A stretch of 64,000 bases of DNA, from positions 1,112,529 to 1,176,528 of the forward strand of contig NZ_WBKF01000001.1 in NCBI RefSeq assembly GCF_008831235.1, read 5' to 3'. Positions 17,313 to 26,420 of this stretch are shown piece after piece; the stretch's first letter is position 1, and each line of letters starts with the position of its first letter. Position numbers and translations under genes: made by a program. The stretch comes from Pseudoclavibacter sp. CFCC 11306. Lineage in GTDB: Bacteria; Actinomycetota; Actinomycetes; Actinomycetales; Microbacteriaceae. The notes under the pieces are model-generated. The model was not told the DNA's origin, did no database searches, and saw only the letters and a program-made list of their open reading frames with translations.

Positions 17313-18388
17313 TTCTTTCCTCCGCCTTTCGCAGCGCGACGCTGCAGCATGAGGTTCAGCACGGTGGCGCCGAGCAGCATGGCGCCGAGGAAGAACTTCA
17401 GCCAGTCTGGATTCCATTCGGCATACACGACGCCTTTGAGCGCCATGCCGTAGATCAGTGCGCCGATGGCGCCGCCGATGGCGCTGCCCGCACCACCGGT
17501 CATCAGGCAGCCGCCGACGACGGCCGCAATGATGTAGAGAAACTCGTTGCCGATGCCCTCACCCGACTGCACGGTCTTGAACGCGAACAACTGGTGCATG
17601 CCCAGCAGCCAGGCGCAGAAGCCGACGCCCATGTAGAGCATGATCTTCGTGCGAGCGACCGGAACGCCGACCGCACGAGAGGCGTCAGGTGCACCACCGC
17701 TCGAGAAGATCCAGTTGCCGCCCTTGGTGCGCTTCAGCAGCCACGTGGCGATGACGACCAGCAGAATCCAGTAGAAGACCGTGATCTTCACGTTCACGCC
17801 GAAGACCGGAATGTCAGAGGCGAAGACCGCCTCAGCCGAGTCGAACCCCGGCAGGCCCTGCACCGTCGGAGTGGCGACTCCGCCGGTGATGAGCCTGGTG
17901 ACACCGAGGTTCAGACCGGTCAGCATGAAGAACGTGGCCAGCGTGATGATGAAGCTGGCCAGCTTCGTCTTGGTCAGCAGCCATCCGTTCAGGGCGCCCA
18001 CTGCCAGTGAGAAGACGAGGCCGAAGACGACGCCCAGCCAGACATTCGTGCCGAACCAGTAGGTGAACAGGGAGGCGCTGAGCGCGCTGCTGATCACGCC
18101 GACGCCGGCCGACAGATCGACTTCGCCGCCGATCATCAGCAGCGAGACTCCGACGGCCATGATGCCGACCGTCGAGGCGCCGTAGAGCACCGTGGCGATC
18201 GACGACGGCTGCGTGAATGTCTGAGAGACCGAGGCGAACAGGATGAACAGTACGACGGCTGCCGATCCGGCCCCGAACTCAGGCTTCGAGAAAATGCGTA
18301 CGAACACGCTTGAGCGGGCGACACGTTCGTCTTTGCCCGGGGTGGGGCCGGTCTTCGCCGGCCCCACCGCAGTGGTCGAGGTGGTCAT
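17309..18388 (-). CDS. Sugar/cyclitol ABC importer, permease
   Basis: A 359-aa integral membrane protein of the ribose/xylose permease type. About nine to ten hydrophobic segments are visible, with the conserved GGEVDLSAG after helix 3 and [17 protein letters not shown] near the C-terminus. The N-terminal 30 residues are cytoplasmic and Thr/Lys-rich. GAGGAG lies upstream of the ATG. It is second in the binding protein-permease-ATPase operon. Confidence 0.92.
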   Translation of the reverse strand: MTTSTTAVGPAKTGPTPGKDERVARSSVFVRIFSKPEFGAGSAAVVLFILFASVSQTFTQPSSIATVLYGASTVGIMAVGVSLLMIGGEVDLSAGVGVISSALSASLFTYWFGTNVWLGVVFGLVFSLAVGALNGWLLTKTKLASFIITLATFFMLTGLNLGVTRLITGGVATPTVQGLPGFDSAEAVFASDIPVFGVNVKITVFYWILLVVIATWLLKRTKGGNWIFSSGGAPDASRAVGVPVARTKIMLYMGVGFCAWLLGMHQLFAFKTVQSGEGIGNEFLYIIAAVVGGCLMTGGAGSAIGGAIGALIYGMALKGVVYAEWNPDWLKFFLGAMLLGATVLNLMLQRRAAKGGGKK

Positions 18389-18423
18389 GATGTGCTCCTC
18401 AGCTTCAGAATGAATCGGGCAGA

Positions 18424-19455
18424 CTAGCGTGTGCCGTTCTTGGCGAACTCTGCGACTGCGTCGGCATCGTCCTTCGTCAGGATGTTCGGGCCGGTGTAGA
18501 CCGGTTTGCCGCCGCCGATCGTGTTGCCGTTGGTCTTCTGCAGCCAGATGTTCTCAACGCTCAAGTACCCCTGCAGGTACGGCTGCTGATCGACGATGAA
18601 GGCGAGTCGGCCGTCCTGCAGCGCGGTGATGGCGTCGGCGCTCATGTCGAAGGTCGCGACTTTGGCACTGCTGCCTGCGCTCTGCACGGAGTCCAGTGTG
18701 CTCATGGCGATCGGAGCGGCCAGGGCCATCACGTAGTCGATGTCGGTCGTGGTCTGCAGCTTCGAGGTGATGGTCGACGCGGAGCTGGCCATGTCGGCGA
18801 TGTTCACGTAGATCTGTTCGACCTGCCCGGTGAACGTCGACTTCACGCCCTCACAGCGCTGTTCGAGAGCGATCTGCCCCTGCTCGTGCACGATGCAGAG
18901 CACCTTCTTGGCGCCGACCTCGTTGAGCTGCTTGCCCGCCGACTCACCAGCGAGAGTCTCGTTCTGCCCGAAGTGAGCCGAGATGCCCAGATCTGCGAAC
19001 TGGTTCTCGCCTGCGTTGATCGACACCACGGGGATGCCTGCGGCCACAGCCTCTTTCACCGCGCCGCCCACGGCGTCTGGCTTCGACAGCGCCACGACGA
19101 TGCCGTCAACTTTCTGGTCGACGGCCTGCTGCACCAGTTGAGCCTGTCGGCTGCCGTCAGGGTCTGATGAGTAGAGCAGTTCGACGTTGTCTTTCGACGC
19201 GGCGGTGTCGCCGCCCTTGCGGACGATGTCCCAGAAGGTATCGCCGGGAGCCGCTGACGTCACCATGGCAATCTTCAGACGCGGCGTGTCGACGTTCGCG
19301 CTCTTGGCCCCTGCCGGGCCGGAACACGCCGCCAGGGACACGCCGGCGATCACTGCGATCAGCAGCGCGAGCATCCTGCGGATGCCATTGCGTCGCCGAC
19401 GAGGTGCGGTTGCAGCCGCGCCGGGGCTGCCCGGCGTCGTTGTCGTGGTGTTCAT
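18424..19455 (-). CDS. Sugar/cyclitol ABC importer, substrate-binding lipoprotein
   Basis: A 343-aa periplasmic-binding-protein-type lipoprotein. An Arg-rich n-region (RRRRNGIRR), a hydrophobic stretch and the lipobox LAAC put the lipidated Cys at 44. The mature part has the fold of ribose-binding proteins (KIAMVTSAAPGDTFWDIV near the start, DGIVVALSKPDAV in the hinge region). GAGGA precedes the ATG. It is first in the operon that continues through the ATPase and iolG, and a cyclitol ligand is inferred from that. Confidence 0.9.
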   Translation of the reverse strand: MNTTTTTPGSPGAAATAPRRRRNGIRRMLALLIAVIAGVSLAACSGPAGAKSANVDTPRLKIAMVTSAAPGDTFWDIVRKGGDTAASKDNVELLYSSDPDGSRQAQLVQQAVDQKVDGIVVALSKPDAVGGAVKEAVAAGIPVVSINAGENQFADLGISAHFGQNETLAGESAGKQLNEVGAKKVLCIVHEQGQIALEQRCEGVKSTFTGQVEQIYVNIADMASSASTITSKLQTTTDIDYVMALAAPIAMSTLDSVQSAGSSAKVATFDMSADAITALQDGRLAFIVDQQPYLQGYLSVENIWLQKTNGNTIGGGKPVYTGPNILTKDDADAVAEFAKNGTR

Positions 19456-19554
19456 GTTGTCCTCACTTCGTTGTGATTCGGTTTCTGTTGCGATTCGATA
19501 TTCGATTGGTACTGCGGACTTTCTGATGCTTCTCGGTTCTGTGATGTTTCTCGT

Positions 19555-19574
19555 TTCTGAGCGGTGGCTCAGAA
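19555..19574 (-). terminator. Hairpin after the 2-hydroxyacid dehydrogenase gene
   Basis: A perfect 8-bp stem, TTCTGAGC with GCTCAGAA and a 4-nt loop, lies 23 bases beyond the stop of the upstream gene and 100 bases before the binding-protein gene. It separates the iolD-side operon from the ABC operon. No strong T-run follows. Confidence 0.5.
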
Positions 19575-19596
19575 GCCGTGTCTCACGTTCAGGCGT

Positions 19597-20547
19597 TCAT
19601 CGGCTGGCATCCACCAGTTCTGCGGCGTTCACCGCGAATTCCGGGCGACCGCCCGCGAGCACGGCGGCGACGGCCTGCGCAGCCATGCGGAAGGTCGCTT
19701 CGCTGGCCGCGACCGAGAGGCCGGTGACGTGCGGGCTGACCAGCACGTTGTCGCGGTCGAATACCGGATGATGCGGTGCCGGTTCGCTGGCGAAGACGTC
19801 GAGCCCGACGCCGCCGAGCACACCGGCTTCGAGAGCCTCGTCAAGCAGATCGATGTCGACCAGCCCGGCACGTGAGCAGTTGATCAGCACCTGCCCGGGC
19901 TTCGCGCTCCACAGCAGATCGCGGTCGAGCAGCGGCCGATCGGTCTCGGGCACATGCAGCGTGAGCACGTCGCTCTCGGCGACCAGCTCGGCGAGCGACC
20001 GGTTGGGCAGGTCGTCGGCCTGGATGTACGGATCGTGCACGCTCACCTCGAAGCCGAGCGCCTGACCGAGCTGCGCGACGATGCGGCCGATACGACCGTA
20101 GCCGACCACGCCGAGGCAGCTGCCGAGCAGATCACCGGGAGTCGGAATGGGTGCGGTGCCCCACTGCCCCGTGCTCACCAGACGGTGCTCCTGCGGCACA
20201 CGCTTGACGAGTGCGGCGGCAAGAGTGATCGCTCCCTCGGCCACCGCGCGGGCGTTGCTGCCCGGGGTGATCGCGACCGGGATGCCACGCTCGGTGGCCG
20301 CCGCGACGTCCACCCGCTCGACGCCGACGCCGGTGCGCGCGATGACCTTGAGCGCCGGCATCGCATCCAGCGCCGCACGGTCGACCACGTAGGCCGCACG
20401 CACGATCGCACCCTGCGCCTCGGCCAGATCGGCTGCGCTCGGATCGGTCACCAGGCGCACGTCGTCGCCCAGCCACTCGGTCACCAGCGCCGGATCGACC
20501 GGGCCGAGGCCCACGACGACCGGCTGCCCGCCGTTCATGTCAGCCAT
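19597..20547 (-). CDS. D-isomer-specific 2-hydroxyacid dehydrogenase family protein
   Basis: A 316-aa NAD-dependent dehydrogenase. The fingerprint VVGYGRIGR is at about 148-155, catalytic Arg lies in NCSRAGLVD, Glu in DVFASEP and His in SPHVTGLS, so the full catalytic set is present. Relatives include phosphoglycerate, glyoxylate and 4-phosphoerythronate dehydrogenases. The start overlaps the Gfo gene by eight bases; an ATG nine bases further in is possible. In this operon it may interconvert a keto/hydroxy acid made by the nearby aldolase, but that is inference. Confidence 0.87.
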   Translation of the reverse strand: MADMNGGQPVVVGLGPVDPALVTEWLGDDVRLVTDPSAADLAEAQGAIVRAAYVVDRAALDAMPALKVIARTGVGVERVDVAAATERGIPVAITPGSNARAVAEGAITLAAALVKRVPQEHRLVSTGQWGTAPIPTPGDLLGSCLGVVGYGRIGRIVAQLGQALGFEVSVHDPYIQADDLPNRSLAELVAESDVLTLHVPETDRPLLDRDLLWSAKPGQVLINCSRAGLVDIDLLDEALEAGVLGGVGLDVFASEPAPHHPVFDRDNVLVSPHVTGLSVAASEATFRMAAQAVAAVLAGGRPEFAVNAAELVDASR

Positions 20548-21799
20548 GTCGCACCTGCTCTGGAGCGTTCGCACGCACCGCGACGGTGGTGCTGCCCGCC
20601 TCGTCGGGAATCTGCTGCCAACGACCGTCGGCGGCGCTCTGCTCGGCGGCTGTGACGACCGAGTTGGCCGCGACCGCATCGTGGATGTTCGAGTTGGCCT
20701 GTCCTGCTCCGGTGACGGCCTCGAGGAACTTGCGCGCCTCGATCACTTTAAGGTCGTCGTAGCCCATGGCAGTGCCCGCGCCAGGCTGAAAGTGGCCGAA
20801 GTCGCCGTAGCCGTCACCGGCGTAGACGGTGGTGTAGCCGAACTCAGCGGCGCCGCGCCCCAGAGCGACCTCGAGCTCGTTCATGCGCTGGAAGTCCCAG
20901 CGCACCGATCCCTCAGTGCCGTAGATCTCGAAGCCGTAGCTGGCCCGAGGGCCCACAGCCACGCGCGACGCCTCGAGCGTGCCCACCGCGTCTGCACCGA
21001 CTGCCGCCCCTGAGAGGCGCACCAGCATGCCTGCGTAGTCTTCGTTCTCGACCGGCTTGCGCACGCCGTTCTCGATCACCGCGAAGTGTGTGGCGGCGCC
21101 CATCGGCAGCTCCGGACGATCTGTGTAGACGGTCTTGGTGACCGCGCTCACCTCGGCGATCGGTCCGACGGTGTAGTGGATGAGATCGATGAGATGCCCC
21201 ATGAGATCACCGAGCACGCCAGAGCCTGCCAGGCTGCGAATGAACCGCCACGACAGTGCGCCGTTGGGCTCGGCCGAGTAGTCGGCGAACATGCGACCGC
21301 GCACGTTGGTGATGCGGCCGAGGGTGCCGTCGGCCACCAGCTCTCGAATGTGCTCGACCACCGGTGCGTGGCGATAGTTGAATCCGATCGAAGTCACCAC
21401 GCCGGCGGCGTCTGCGGCTTCGGCCACGCTGCGAGTCTCGTCGACGTTGCGGCCGACCGGCTTCTCGATCCAGAACGGCTTGCCTGCCTTGGCCGCGGCG
21501 ATGCCCATCTCGGCGTGCAAGAAGTTCGGCGCGCAGATCGAGACCACGTCGACCTCGGGATCGTTGAGCACGTCGTGATAGTCGGTGGTGAACTTCTCGT
21601 AGCCCAGCACGTCGTGCGCGTAGGCGGCGCGGTCGGCGGCGGTGTCGGCGGCGTGCACCAGGCGTGGCGCGATGCCGAGCTCTGGGTAGACCAGCGGCAG
21701 GTTGCGGTAGGCACGGCTGTGCAGCTTGCCCATCCATCCCACCGAGATCAGGCCGACGCCGATCTGTCGCGGAGGGTTCGTCGTTGGTGTGTCGGTCAT
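20540..21799 (-). CDS. Gfo/Idh/MocA family oxidoreductase (419 aa)
   Basis: This NAD(P)-dependent dehydrogenase is longer than its three paralogues here. It starts with GVGLISVGWMGKLHSRAY, has EKP at 112-114 (catalytic Lys113), and GDLMGHLIDLIHY around 197-209, with His/Asp positions equivalent to the sugar dehydrogenase active site. GAGGAG precedes the ATG at 21799. Gene order iolD-aldolase-Gfo-hydroxyacid DH suggests a branch pathway distinct from the ABC-iolG operon. Its substrate is unknown. Confidence 0.84.
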   Translation of the reverse strand: MTDTPTTNPPRQIGVGLISVGWMGKLHSRAYRNLPLVYPELGIAPRLVHAADTAADRAAYAHDVLGYEKFTTDYHDVLNDPEVDVVSICAPNFLHAEMGIAAAKAGKPFWIEKPVGRNVDETRSVAEAADAAGVVTSIGFNYRHAPVVEHIRELVADGTLGRITNVRGRMFADYSAEPNGALSWRFIRSLAGSGVLGDLMGHLIDLIHYTVGPIAEVSAVTKTVYTDRPELPMGAATHFAVIENGVRKPVENEDYAGMLVRLSGAAVGADAVGTLEASRVAVGPRASYGFEIYGTEGSVRWDFQRMNELEVALGRGAAEFGYTTVYAGDGYGDFGHFQPGAGTAMGYDDLKVIEARKFLEAVTGAGQANSNIHDAVAANSVVTAAEQSAADGRWQQIPDEAGSTTVAVRANAPEQVRHG

Positions 21800-21859
21800 T
21801 GGTGTGCTCCTCGTCTCTGAGTGCTCAGTGTTCGTCAAAACTGGGGTGCTGGGGTCGGT

Positions 21860-22651
21860 TCAGCTCTGCTCCCCCAGCCCGGTCACGGTGTCGTGCACCG
21901 CTTGGGCCAGCAGAGTCGAGTCAGAGCCGATGGTCAGAAAGGTGAAACCGCGCCGCTGATAGGCCCGCGCAGCTTCGAGATTCGCAGCCAGGATGCCGAC
22001 CGAGACGCCGTGCTGTCGACCGGCTTTGAGCACCCGGTCGAGCGCCTCTTGAAACACCGGGGCGTCGAACTGACGCGGCACACCCAGCGCGTAGCTGAGA
22101 TCGAGCGGCCCGACGAAGAGCACGTCGACGCCGGGCTGCGCGGCGATCTCGTCGACCGTCTCCAGCGCAGCGAGCGTCTCGATCTGCACCACGGTGATGG
22201 TGTCGTCGTTGGCGCGGTCGAGCGCCTCGCGGTCCTGCCCCCAGCGGGCGGCCCGGTTGTACGAGGCCACCCCGCGAATGCCCTCGGGAGGGTAGAGCTG
22301 GCCGCGACGAGCCTCGGCGACCTGCTCGGCAGAGGTGATGCGCGGCAGCATCACGCCCGCCGCACCCGAGTCGAGCACGCGACCGACGCGGATGCGCTCC
22401 GGCGTCTCGACCCGCACCAGTGTGGGCACGCCGTAGGCAGCCGCAGCGGTCACGATGTCGCCGATCTGCGACTCGTCGCCGCCACCGTGCTCGAGGTCGG
22501 CCAGCAGCCAGTCGGCGCCCGACGCGGCGACCACTTCGGCGGCCATCGTCGACCCCAAGCCGATGAACAGCCCGACGGTCGTCTCGCCGCGTGCGAAGCG
22601 CTGCTTGAGCTCTGCGTTCACTGTGAGGGGTGATACCCGGGCGGCGCTCAT
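21860..22651 (-). CDS. HpcH/HpaI family aldolase
   Basis: A 263-aa class II (metal-dependent) pyruvate-type aldolase. Motifs are ADWLLADLEHGGGD, RVETPERI, VQIETLAALE (metal Glu) and VLFVGPLDLSYALG (metal Asp and substrate loop). Family members cleave 2-keto-3-deoxy or 4-hydroxy-2-oxo acids to pyruvate or a related oxoacid. It is translationally coupled to iolD by ATGA. It could act on an intermediate of a side pathway; the class-I-type aldolase near iolC is the better candidate for the normal 2-deoxy-5-keto-gluconate-6-phosphate step. Confidence 0.87.
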   Translation of the reverse strand: MSAARVSPLTVNAELKQRFARGETTVGLFIGLGSTMAAEVVAASGADWLLADLEHGGGDESQIGDIVTAAAAYGVPTLVRVETPERIRVGRVLDSGAAGVMLPRITSAEQVAEARRGQLYPPEGIRGVASYNRAARWGQDREALDRANDDTITVVQIETLAALETVDEIAAQPGVDVLFVGPLDLSYALGVPRQFDAPVFQEALDRVLKAGRQHGVSVGILAANLEAARAYQRRGFTFLTIGSDSTLLAQAVHDTVTGLGEQS

Positions 22652-24618
22652 CCGTGCCACTTCTGATCTGCGCGGCCCTCCAGGTACTCGTCGTAGAGTT
22701 CCTCGACCACCTTGTCGCCGCTGACCTCGGCGGGCGAGACGTCCCACCAGACCTCGGCGCCCGGCAGGTCGACCTGCGGCACGGTGGCCACCACGATCAC
22801 GACCGGGTGCGTGGCTCTGCGGGTGCTGTCAAGCGCCGCACGGAACTCGTCGGCGGTCTCGACGTAGTGCGTCTCGGCGCCGAGGCCGTGCGCGATCTCG
22901 ATCAGGTCGATCTTCAGGTAGTCGCCCTCGAGACGACCCGGCTTGGTCTCGCCGACCTCTGTGACGGCCTGGTGCAGCGAGGCTCCGGACTCGTCGCGAT
23001 AGCGGAACTCATTGGCGAAGTGACGGCCGGTCTTGCCCATCTGCAGACGACGGATCACTTGGAAGCCGTGGTTCTCAGAGACCACCAGCGTGAACCCGAT
23101 GCCCTCGGCGGCTGCCGTGACGATCTCGGTGGGCTGCATCAGGAAGGTGCCGTCGCCGATGAACGCGGTCACCCGGTGCTCCGGGTTCGGGTCGGCCAGG
23201 CGCACGCCGATCGCCGCAGGCAGCTCGTAGCCCATGCACGAGAAGCCGAACTCGAGGTGCGCATGGCGGCCGTCGGTCGCATCCCACACCTTCTGCAGGT
23301 CTCCCGGAGGGCTGCCCGCCGCAGCGATGATGGTGTCGCCGCTGCGTGCGTGCTCCTGCAGCACGCCGATCAGCTGCCCCTGCGTGATCACGGCGTTCGT
23401 GACCGGCGCGTCAGGGTGATCGGCGCGAACGAACGCCCGATCGGGGTCGAGGGCCGCTGCTCGCTTCGGCGCCCAGGCATCCTGCTCACGGGCGATCTCT
23501 TCGCGCCAAGCCGCAGGGATGCTGTAGTCGCCCAGCTCGTCGGCCAGCGCCCGCAGCGCGAGCTGCGCGTCGGCGACCGCGGCGACCGCGCCCTCTTTGA
23601 TCGCGTCGAACTCGCTGACGTTCACCGAGGCGAAACGCGCGTCGGATGCGAAGAGCGACTGCGAGGCGGTGGCGAAGTCGGTCAGGCGGGTGCCGACGTG
23701 CACGATCAGGTCGGCATGCTGCGCCAAGTGATTCGTCGCCGGGGTGCCCTCGAGTCCGATGCCGCCGACCTGGAAGGGGCCGGGCTCGAGCACGGCGCCC
23801 TTGCCGCCGAAGGTCTCCGAGATCGGCAGGTCGGTCGAACGTCCCAGATCGGTGATCTCGCGCTGGGCGTCGGAGTAGATCACACCGCCGCCGGCGATCA
23901 CCAGAGGGCGCTCGGCCCGACGAATGAGCTCGGCGATCTCGCCGATCTCGGCGGGGTCGGGCAGCGGACGACGGATCTTCCAGTCACGCGGTTCGAACAT
24001 CTCGACGGGCCAGTCGTGTGCATGCGACTGTACGTCCTGTGGCAGCGAGAGAACGACGGCACCCGTCTCGACAGGGTTCGCCAGCACGCGGAACGCCTGC
24101 GGCAGCGCCGTCATCAGGTGCTCGGGGCGACTGATGCGGTCGAAGAAGCGCGAAACAGGGCGGAAGGCGTCATTCACCGTGGTGTCGGGCGCCGCTGGGT
24201 TCTCGAGCTGCTGCAGCACCGGCCCCTGGCGGCGGGTCGCGTAGGTGTCGCCGAGCAGCAGCAGCAGGGGCAGCCGGTTGACCGTGGCGAGGCCCGCTGC
24301 GGTGAGCGTGTTGGTCGCCCCCGGACCGATGGATGCGGTGACCGCGAGCGCCTGACGCCGCTTCGCCGCTTTGGCGTAGCCGACGGCGATGTGGCCGAGC
24401 GACTGTTCGTTGCGGCCCTGGATGAAGGGCAGCTGGTCGAGGTTGGCGGCGAAGGCCTGCCCCAGCCCGGCGACATTGCCGTGGCCGAAGATGCCCAGGG
24501 CTGCGGGGATGAAGCGCTGCCGCTCGCCGTCGACCACGCTGTGCTGCGCGGTGATGTAGCGAACGATGGCCTGCGCGACGGTGAGCCGCACCGTCCTGCC
24601 GGATGCTCCGTGAACCAT
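22648..24618 (-). CDS. iolD: 3D-(3,5/4)-trihydroxycyclohexane-1,2-dione hydrolase
   Basis: A 656-aa thiamine-diphosphate enzyme that opens the inositol-derived ring to 5-deoxy-glucuronate. It has the three-domain acetolactate synthase layout: N-terminal PYR domain with GRNEQSLGH and SIGPGATNTLTAAG, a central domain with IAGGGVIYSD, and a C-terminal PP domain with FIGDGTFLMQPTEI about 28 residues before EN. Length fits IolD (about 640 aa). GAGAGG precedes the ATG. It is cotranslated with the HpcH-type aldolase. Short 23-bp repeats fill its leader. Confidence 0.93.
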   Translation of the reverse strand: MVHGASGRTVRLTVAQAIVRYITAQHSVVDGERQRFIPAALGIFGHGNVAGLGQAFAANLDQLPFIQGRNEQSLGHIAVGYAKAAKRRQALAVTASIGPGATNTLTAAGLATVNRLPLLLLLGDTYATRRQGPVLQQLENPAAPDTTVNDAFRPVSRFFDRISRPEHLMTALPQAFRVLANPVETGAVVLSLPQDVQSHAHDWPVEMFEPRDWKIRRPLPDPAEIGEIAELIRRAERPLVIAGGGVIYSDAQREITDLGRSTDLPISETFGGKGAVLEPGPFQVGGIGLEGTPATNHLAQHADLIVHVGTRLTDFATASQSLFASDARFASVNVSEFDAIKEGAVAAVADAQLALRALADELGDYSIPAAWREEIAREQDAWAPKRAAALDPDRAFVRADHPDAPVTNAVITQGQLIGVLQEHARSGDTIIAAAGSPPGDLQKVWDATDGRHAHLEFGFSCMGYELPAAIGVRLADPNPEHRVTAFIGDGTFLMQPTEIVTAAAEGIGFTLVVSENHGFQVIRRLQMGKTGRHFANEFRYRDESGASLHQAVTEVGETKPGRLEGDYLKIDLIEIAHGLGAETHYVETADEFRAALDSTRRATHPVVIVVATVPQVDLPGAEVWWDVSPAEVSGDKVVEELYDEYLEGRADQKWHG

Positions 24619-24631
24619 GTCGGGTTCCTCT

Positions 24632-24677
24632 CTGCGGGTTTCGCGTTCCTGAATCTGCGAGTTTCGTGTTCCTGAAG
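24632..24677. repeat. 23-bp tandem duplication in iolD leader
   Basis: Two adjacent 23-bp units (24632-24654 and 24655-24677), each CTGCGRGTTTCGYGTTCCTG plus three bases, differ at three positions. A partial third copy (TCGTTTCGAG) follows. They lie 14-60 bases upstream of the iolD start in the direction of transcription. Confidence 0.85.
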
Positions 24678-24737
24678 TCGTCTCGTTTCGAGCAGTGTCG
24701 AAGCGCGACGCTGGTCTGTTGAGGTGTGTGCGGGCGT

Positions 24738-24788
24738 CAGCCGTGCAGCCTGGTCAGCTGCGCAGCCTGGTCAGCCGTGCAGCACGAT
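24738..24788. repeat. 17-bp triplication across the ALDH stop codon
   Basis: Three adjacent 17-bp units (24738-24754, 24755-24771, 24772-24788) share CAGCYGYGCAGCCTGGT with few changes. The last unit contains the final codons of the aldehyde dehydrogenase, so the 3' end of the gene has been copied twice beyond its stop. Confidence 0.85.
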
Positions 24789-26243
24789 GGTCTTGACCTC
24801 GGTCATCTCGGCGACCGCGGCGCGTGGCCCCTCTTTGCCGATGCCGCTGGCTTTGAGCCCGCCGTAGGGCATCAGATCTGCGCGCCACAGAGGCGTCCAG
24901 TTGATGTGCACCGAGCCCGCGTCGACCTCGCGAATGACCTTCGTGATCGTCGAGACGCTGCCGGTGAAGACGCCCGCTGCCAGGCCGTACGGGGTGCCGT
25001 TCGCCACAGCGAGGGCGTCGTCGAGGTCAGAGGCCTCGGTGATCGCGACTGCCGGGCCGAAGAGCTCCTGCTGCGAGAGTGGGTCTTCGAGCCGCACACC
25101 GTCCACGATCGCGGGCTGCACGACCGCACCGTCACGGTCGCCGCCGGTGACCAGTCGGGCGCCGCGCGAGACCGCATCCTGAATGCTATCGTGCACGCGC
25201 TCGGCCTCACCCTCGGTGATCAGCGTGCCGATGTCTGTCGACGCGCTCGACGGGTCGCCGGCCCGCAGCTGCGAGACCTTCGCGGCCAGGGCATCCACGA
25301 AATCGGCGTGCACGTCACGGTGCACGACCACGCGCTGCACCGAGATGCAGACCTGGCCCGCGTTCGCGTAGCCGCCCTTCGCGACGGCCTCGGCAGCGCG
25401 CTCGAGGTCGGCATCCGGCAGCACCACAGTCGGAGAAGAGGCGCCGAGTTCGAGCGAGAGCTTCTTGACGCCGGCGATCTGCGTGATGCGCTCGCCCACT
25501 CCGGTCGAGCCGGTGAACGAGATCTTTCGGATGCGCGGGTCGCTCACGAGCAGGTCGCCGATCAGCGAGCCGGCACCGGTGAGCACGGAGAGCACGCCCT
25601 CGGGGAGCCCTGCGTCGACGAAGCACTGGGCCAGTGCGAGCGCGGTGAGCGGCGTGGTACGAGCAGGCTTGAGGATCACGGCGTTGCCCGCTGCGAGCGC
25701 CGGGGCGATCTTGTGCAGCACGAGCAGCGACGGGTAGTTGAAGGGGGTGATCGCGGCGACGATGCCGACAGGCTGGCGGACGGTGAATCCCACCTTCTCG
25801 AGACCGGTGCCGGGATTCGCGTCGAGTGGCAGCGTCTCGCCGTAGAGCTGGGTGCCTTCGAAGGTGGCCAGGCGGATCAGCTCGCCGCTGCGTGAGCACT
25901 CGGCGGTGGCCTCGACGAGCGTCTTGCCGTTCTCTGCCGAGAGGATCGCCGCAATGCGGTCGACGCGCTCATCGGCAAGCTCGGCAGCGCGAAGCAGGAT
26001 GCCCGAGCGCTCGTGTGCGGGAGTGCGGCGCCAACGGGCGGCACCGGCTTCTGCGGCGCGGACGGCTTCTTCGACGTCTTCGGCTGCAGCAGCGGTGATC
26101 TCGGCCACGGTCTGGCCGGTGTAGGGATTGGTGACTGCCTCAACCGCACTCTGATCGCTCGCCGACTGCCACTGGCTGCCGATGAGCAGCTGCCCCGCGT
26201 GTGCGAGTTCTGCCGCGCCCTGCGGGTTGTGTGCTGACGCCAT
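24771..26243 (-). CDS. NAD(P)-dependent aldehyde dehydrogenase
   Basis: A 490-aa aldehyde dehydrogenase of the non-acylating group. Catalytic Glu lies in LSLELGASSP and Cys in GQVCISVQR. PFNYPSLLVLHKIAPALAAGN and ITEASDLDDALAVANGTPYGLAAG are standard. It differs from the CoA-acylating mmsA at 9.8 kb. Likely substrates are a hydroxyaldehyde or semialdehyde from cyclitol breakdown (inference). The ATG at 26243 is preferred to a GTG six bases upstream because AAGGAA is then nine bases away. A LacI-type palindrome lies 178 bp upstream. Confidence 0.88.
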   Translation of the reverse strand: MASAHNPQGAAELAHAGQLLIGSQWQSASDQSAVEAVTNPYTGQTVAEITAAAAEDVEEAVRAAEAGAARWRRTPAHERSGILLRAAELADERVDRIAAILSAENGKTLVEATAECSRSGELIRLATFEGTQLYGETLPLDANPGTGLEKVGFTVRQPVGIVAAITPFNYPSLLVLHKIAPALAAGNAVILKPARTTPLTALALAQCFVDAGLPEGVLSVLTGAGSLIGDLLVSDPRIRKISFTGSTGVGERITQIAGVKKLSLELGASSPTVVLPDADLERAAEAVAKGGYANAGQVCISVQRVVVHRDVHADFVDALAAKVSQLRAGDPSSASTDIGTLITEGEAERVHDSIQDAVSRGARLVTGGDRDGAVVQPAIVDGVRLEDPLSQQELFGPAVAITEASDLDDALAVANGTPYGLAAGVFTGSVSTITKVIREVDAGSVHINWTPLWRADLMPYGGLKASGIGKEGPRAAVAEMTEVKTIVLHG

Positions 26244-26420
26244 TGTCACGATTCCTTCGCTTCACCGTTCGTTTCGAGCTCGTGGCCGCTGAGGCCGATG
26301 CTGTCGGCTCTTCTGACGCCGGTGCTCGCAGTCTCGTCTGAAACTCGTTCATCTCGGTTTCTCTGAGGCCGGGGCCGCTCAGCTTCATGCGGTCGTACTC
26401 GATTCGAGTCCAACCTCAGT

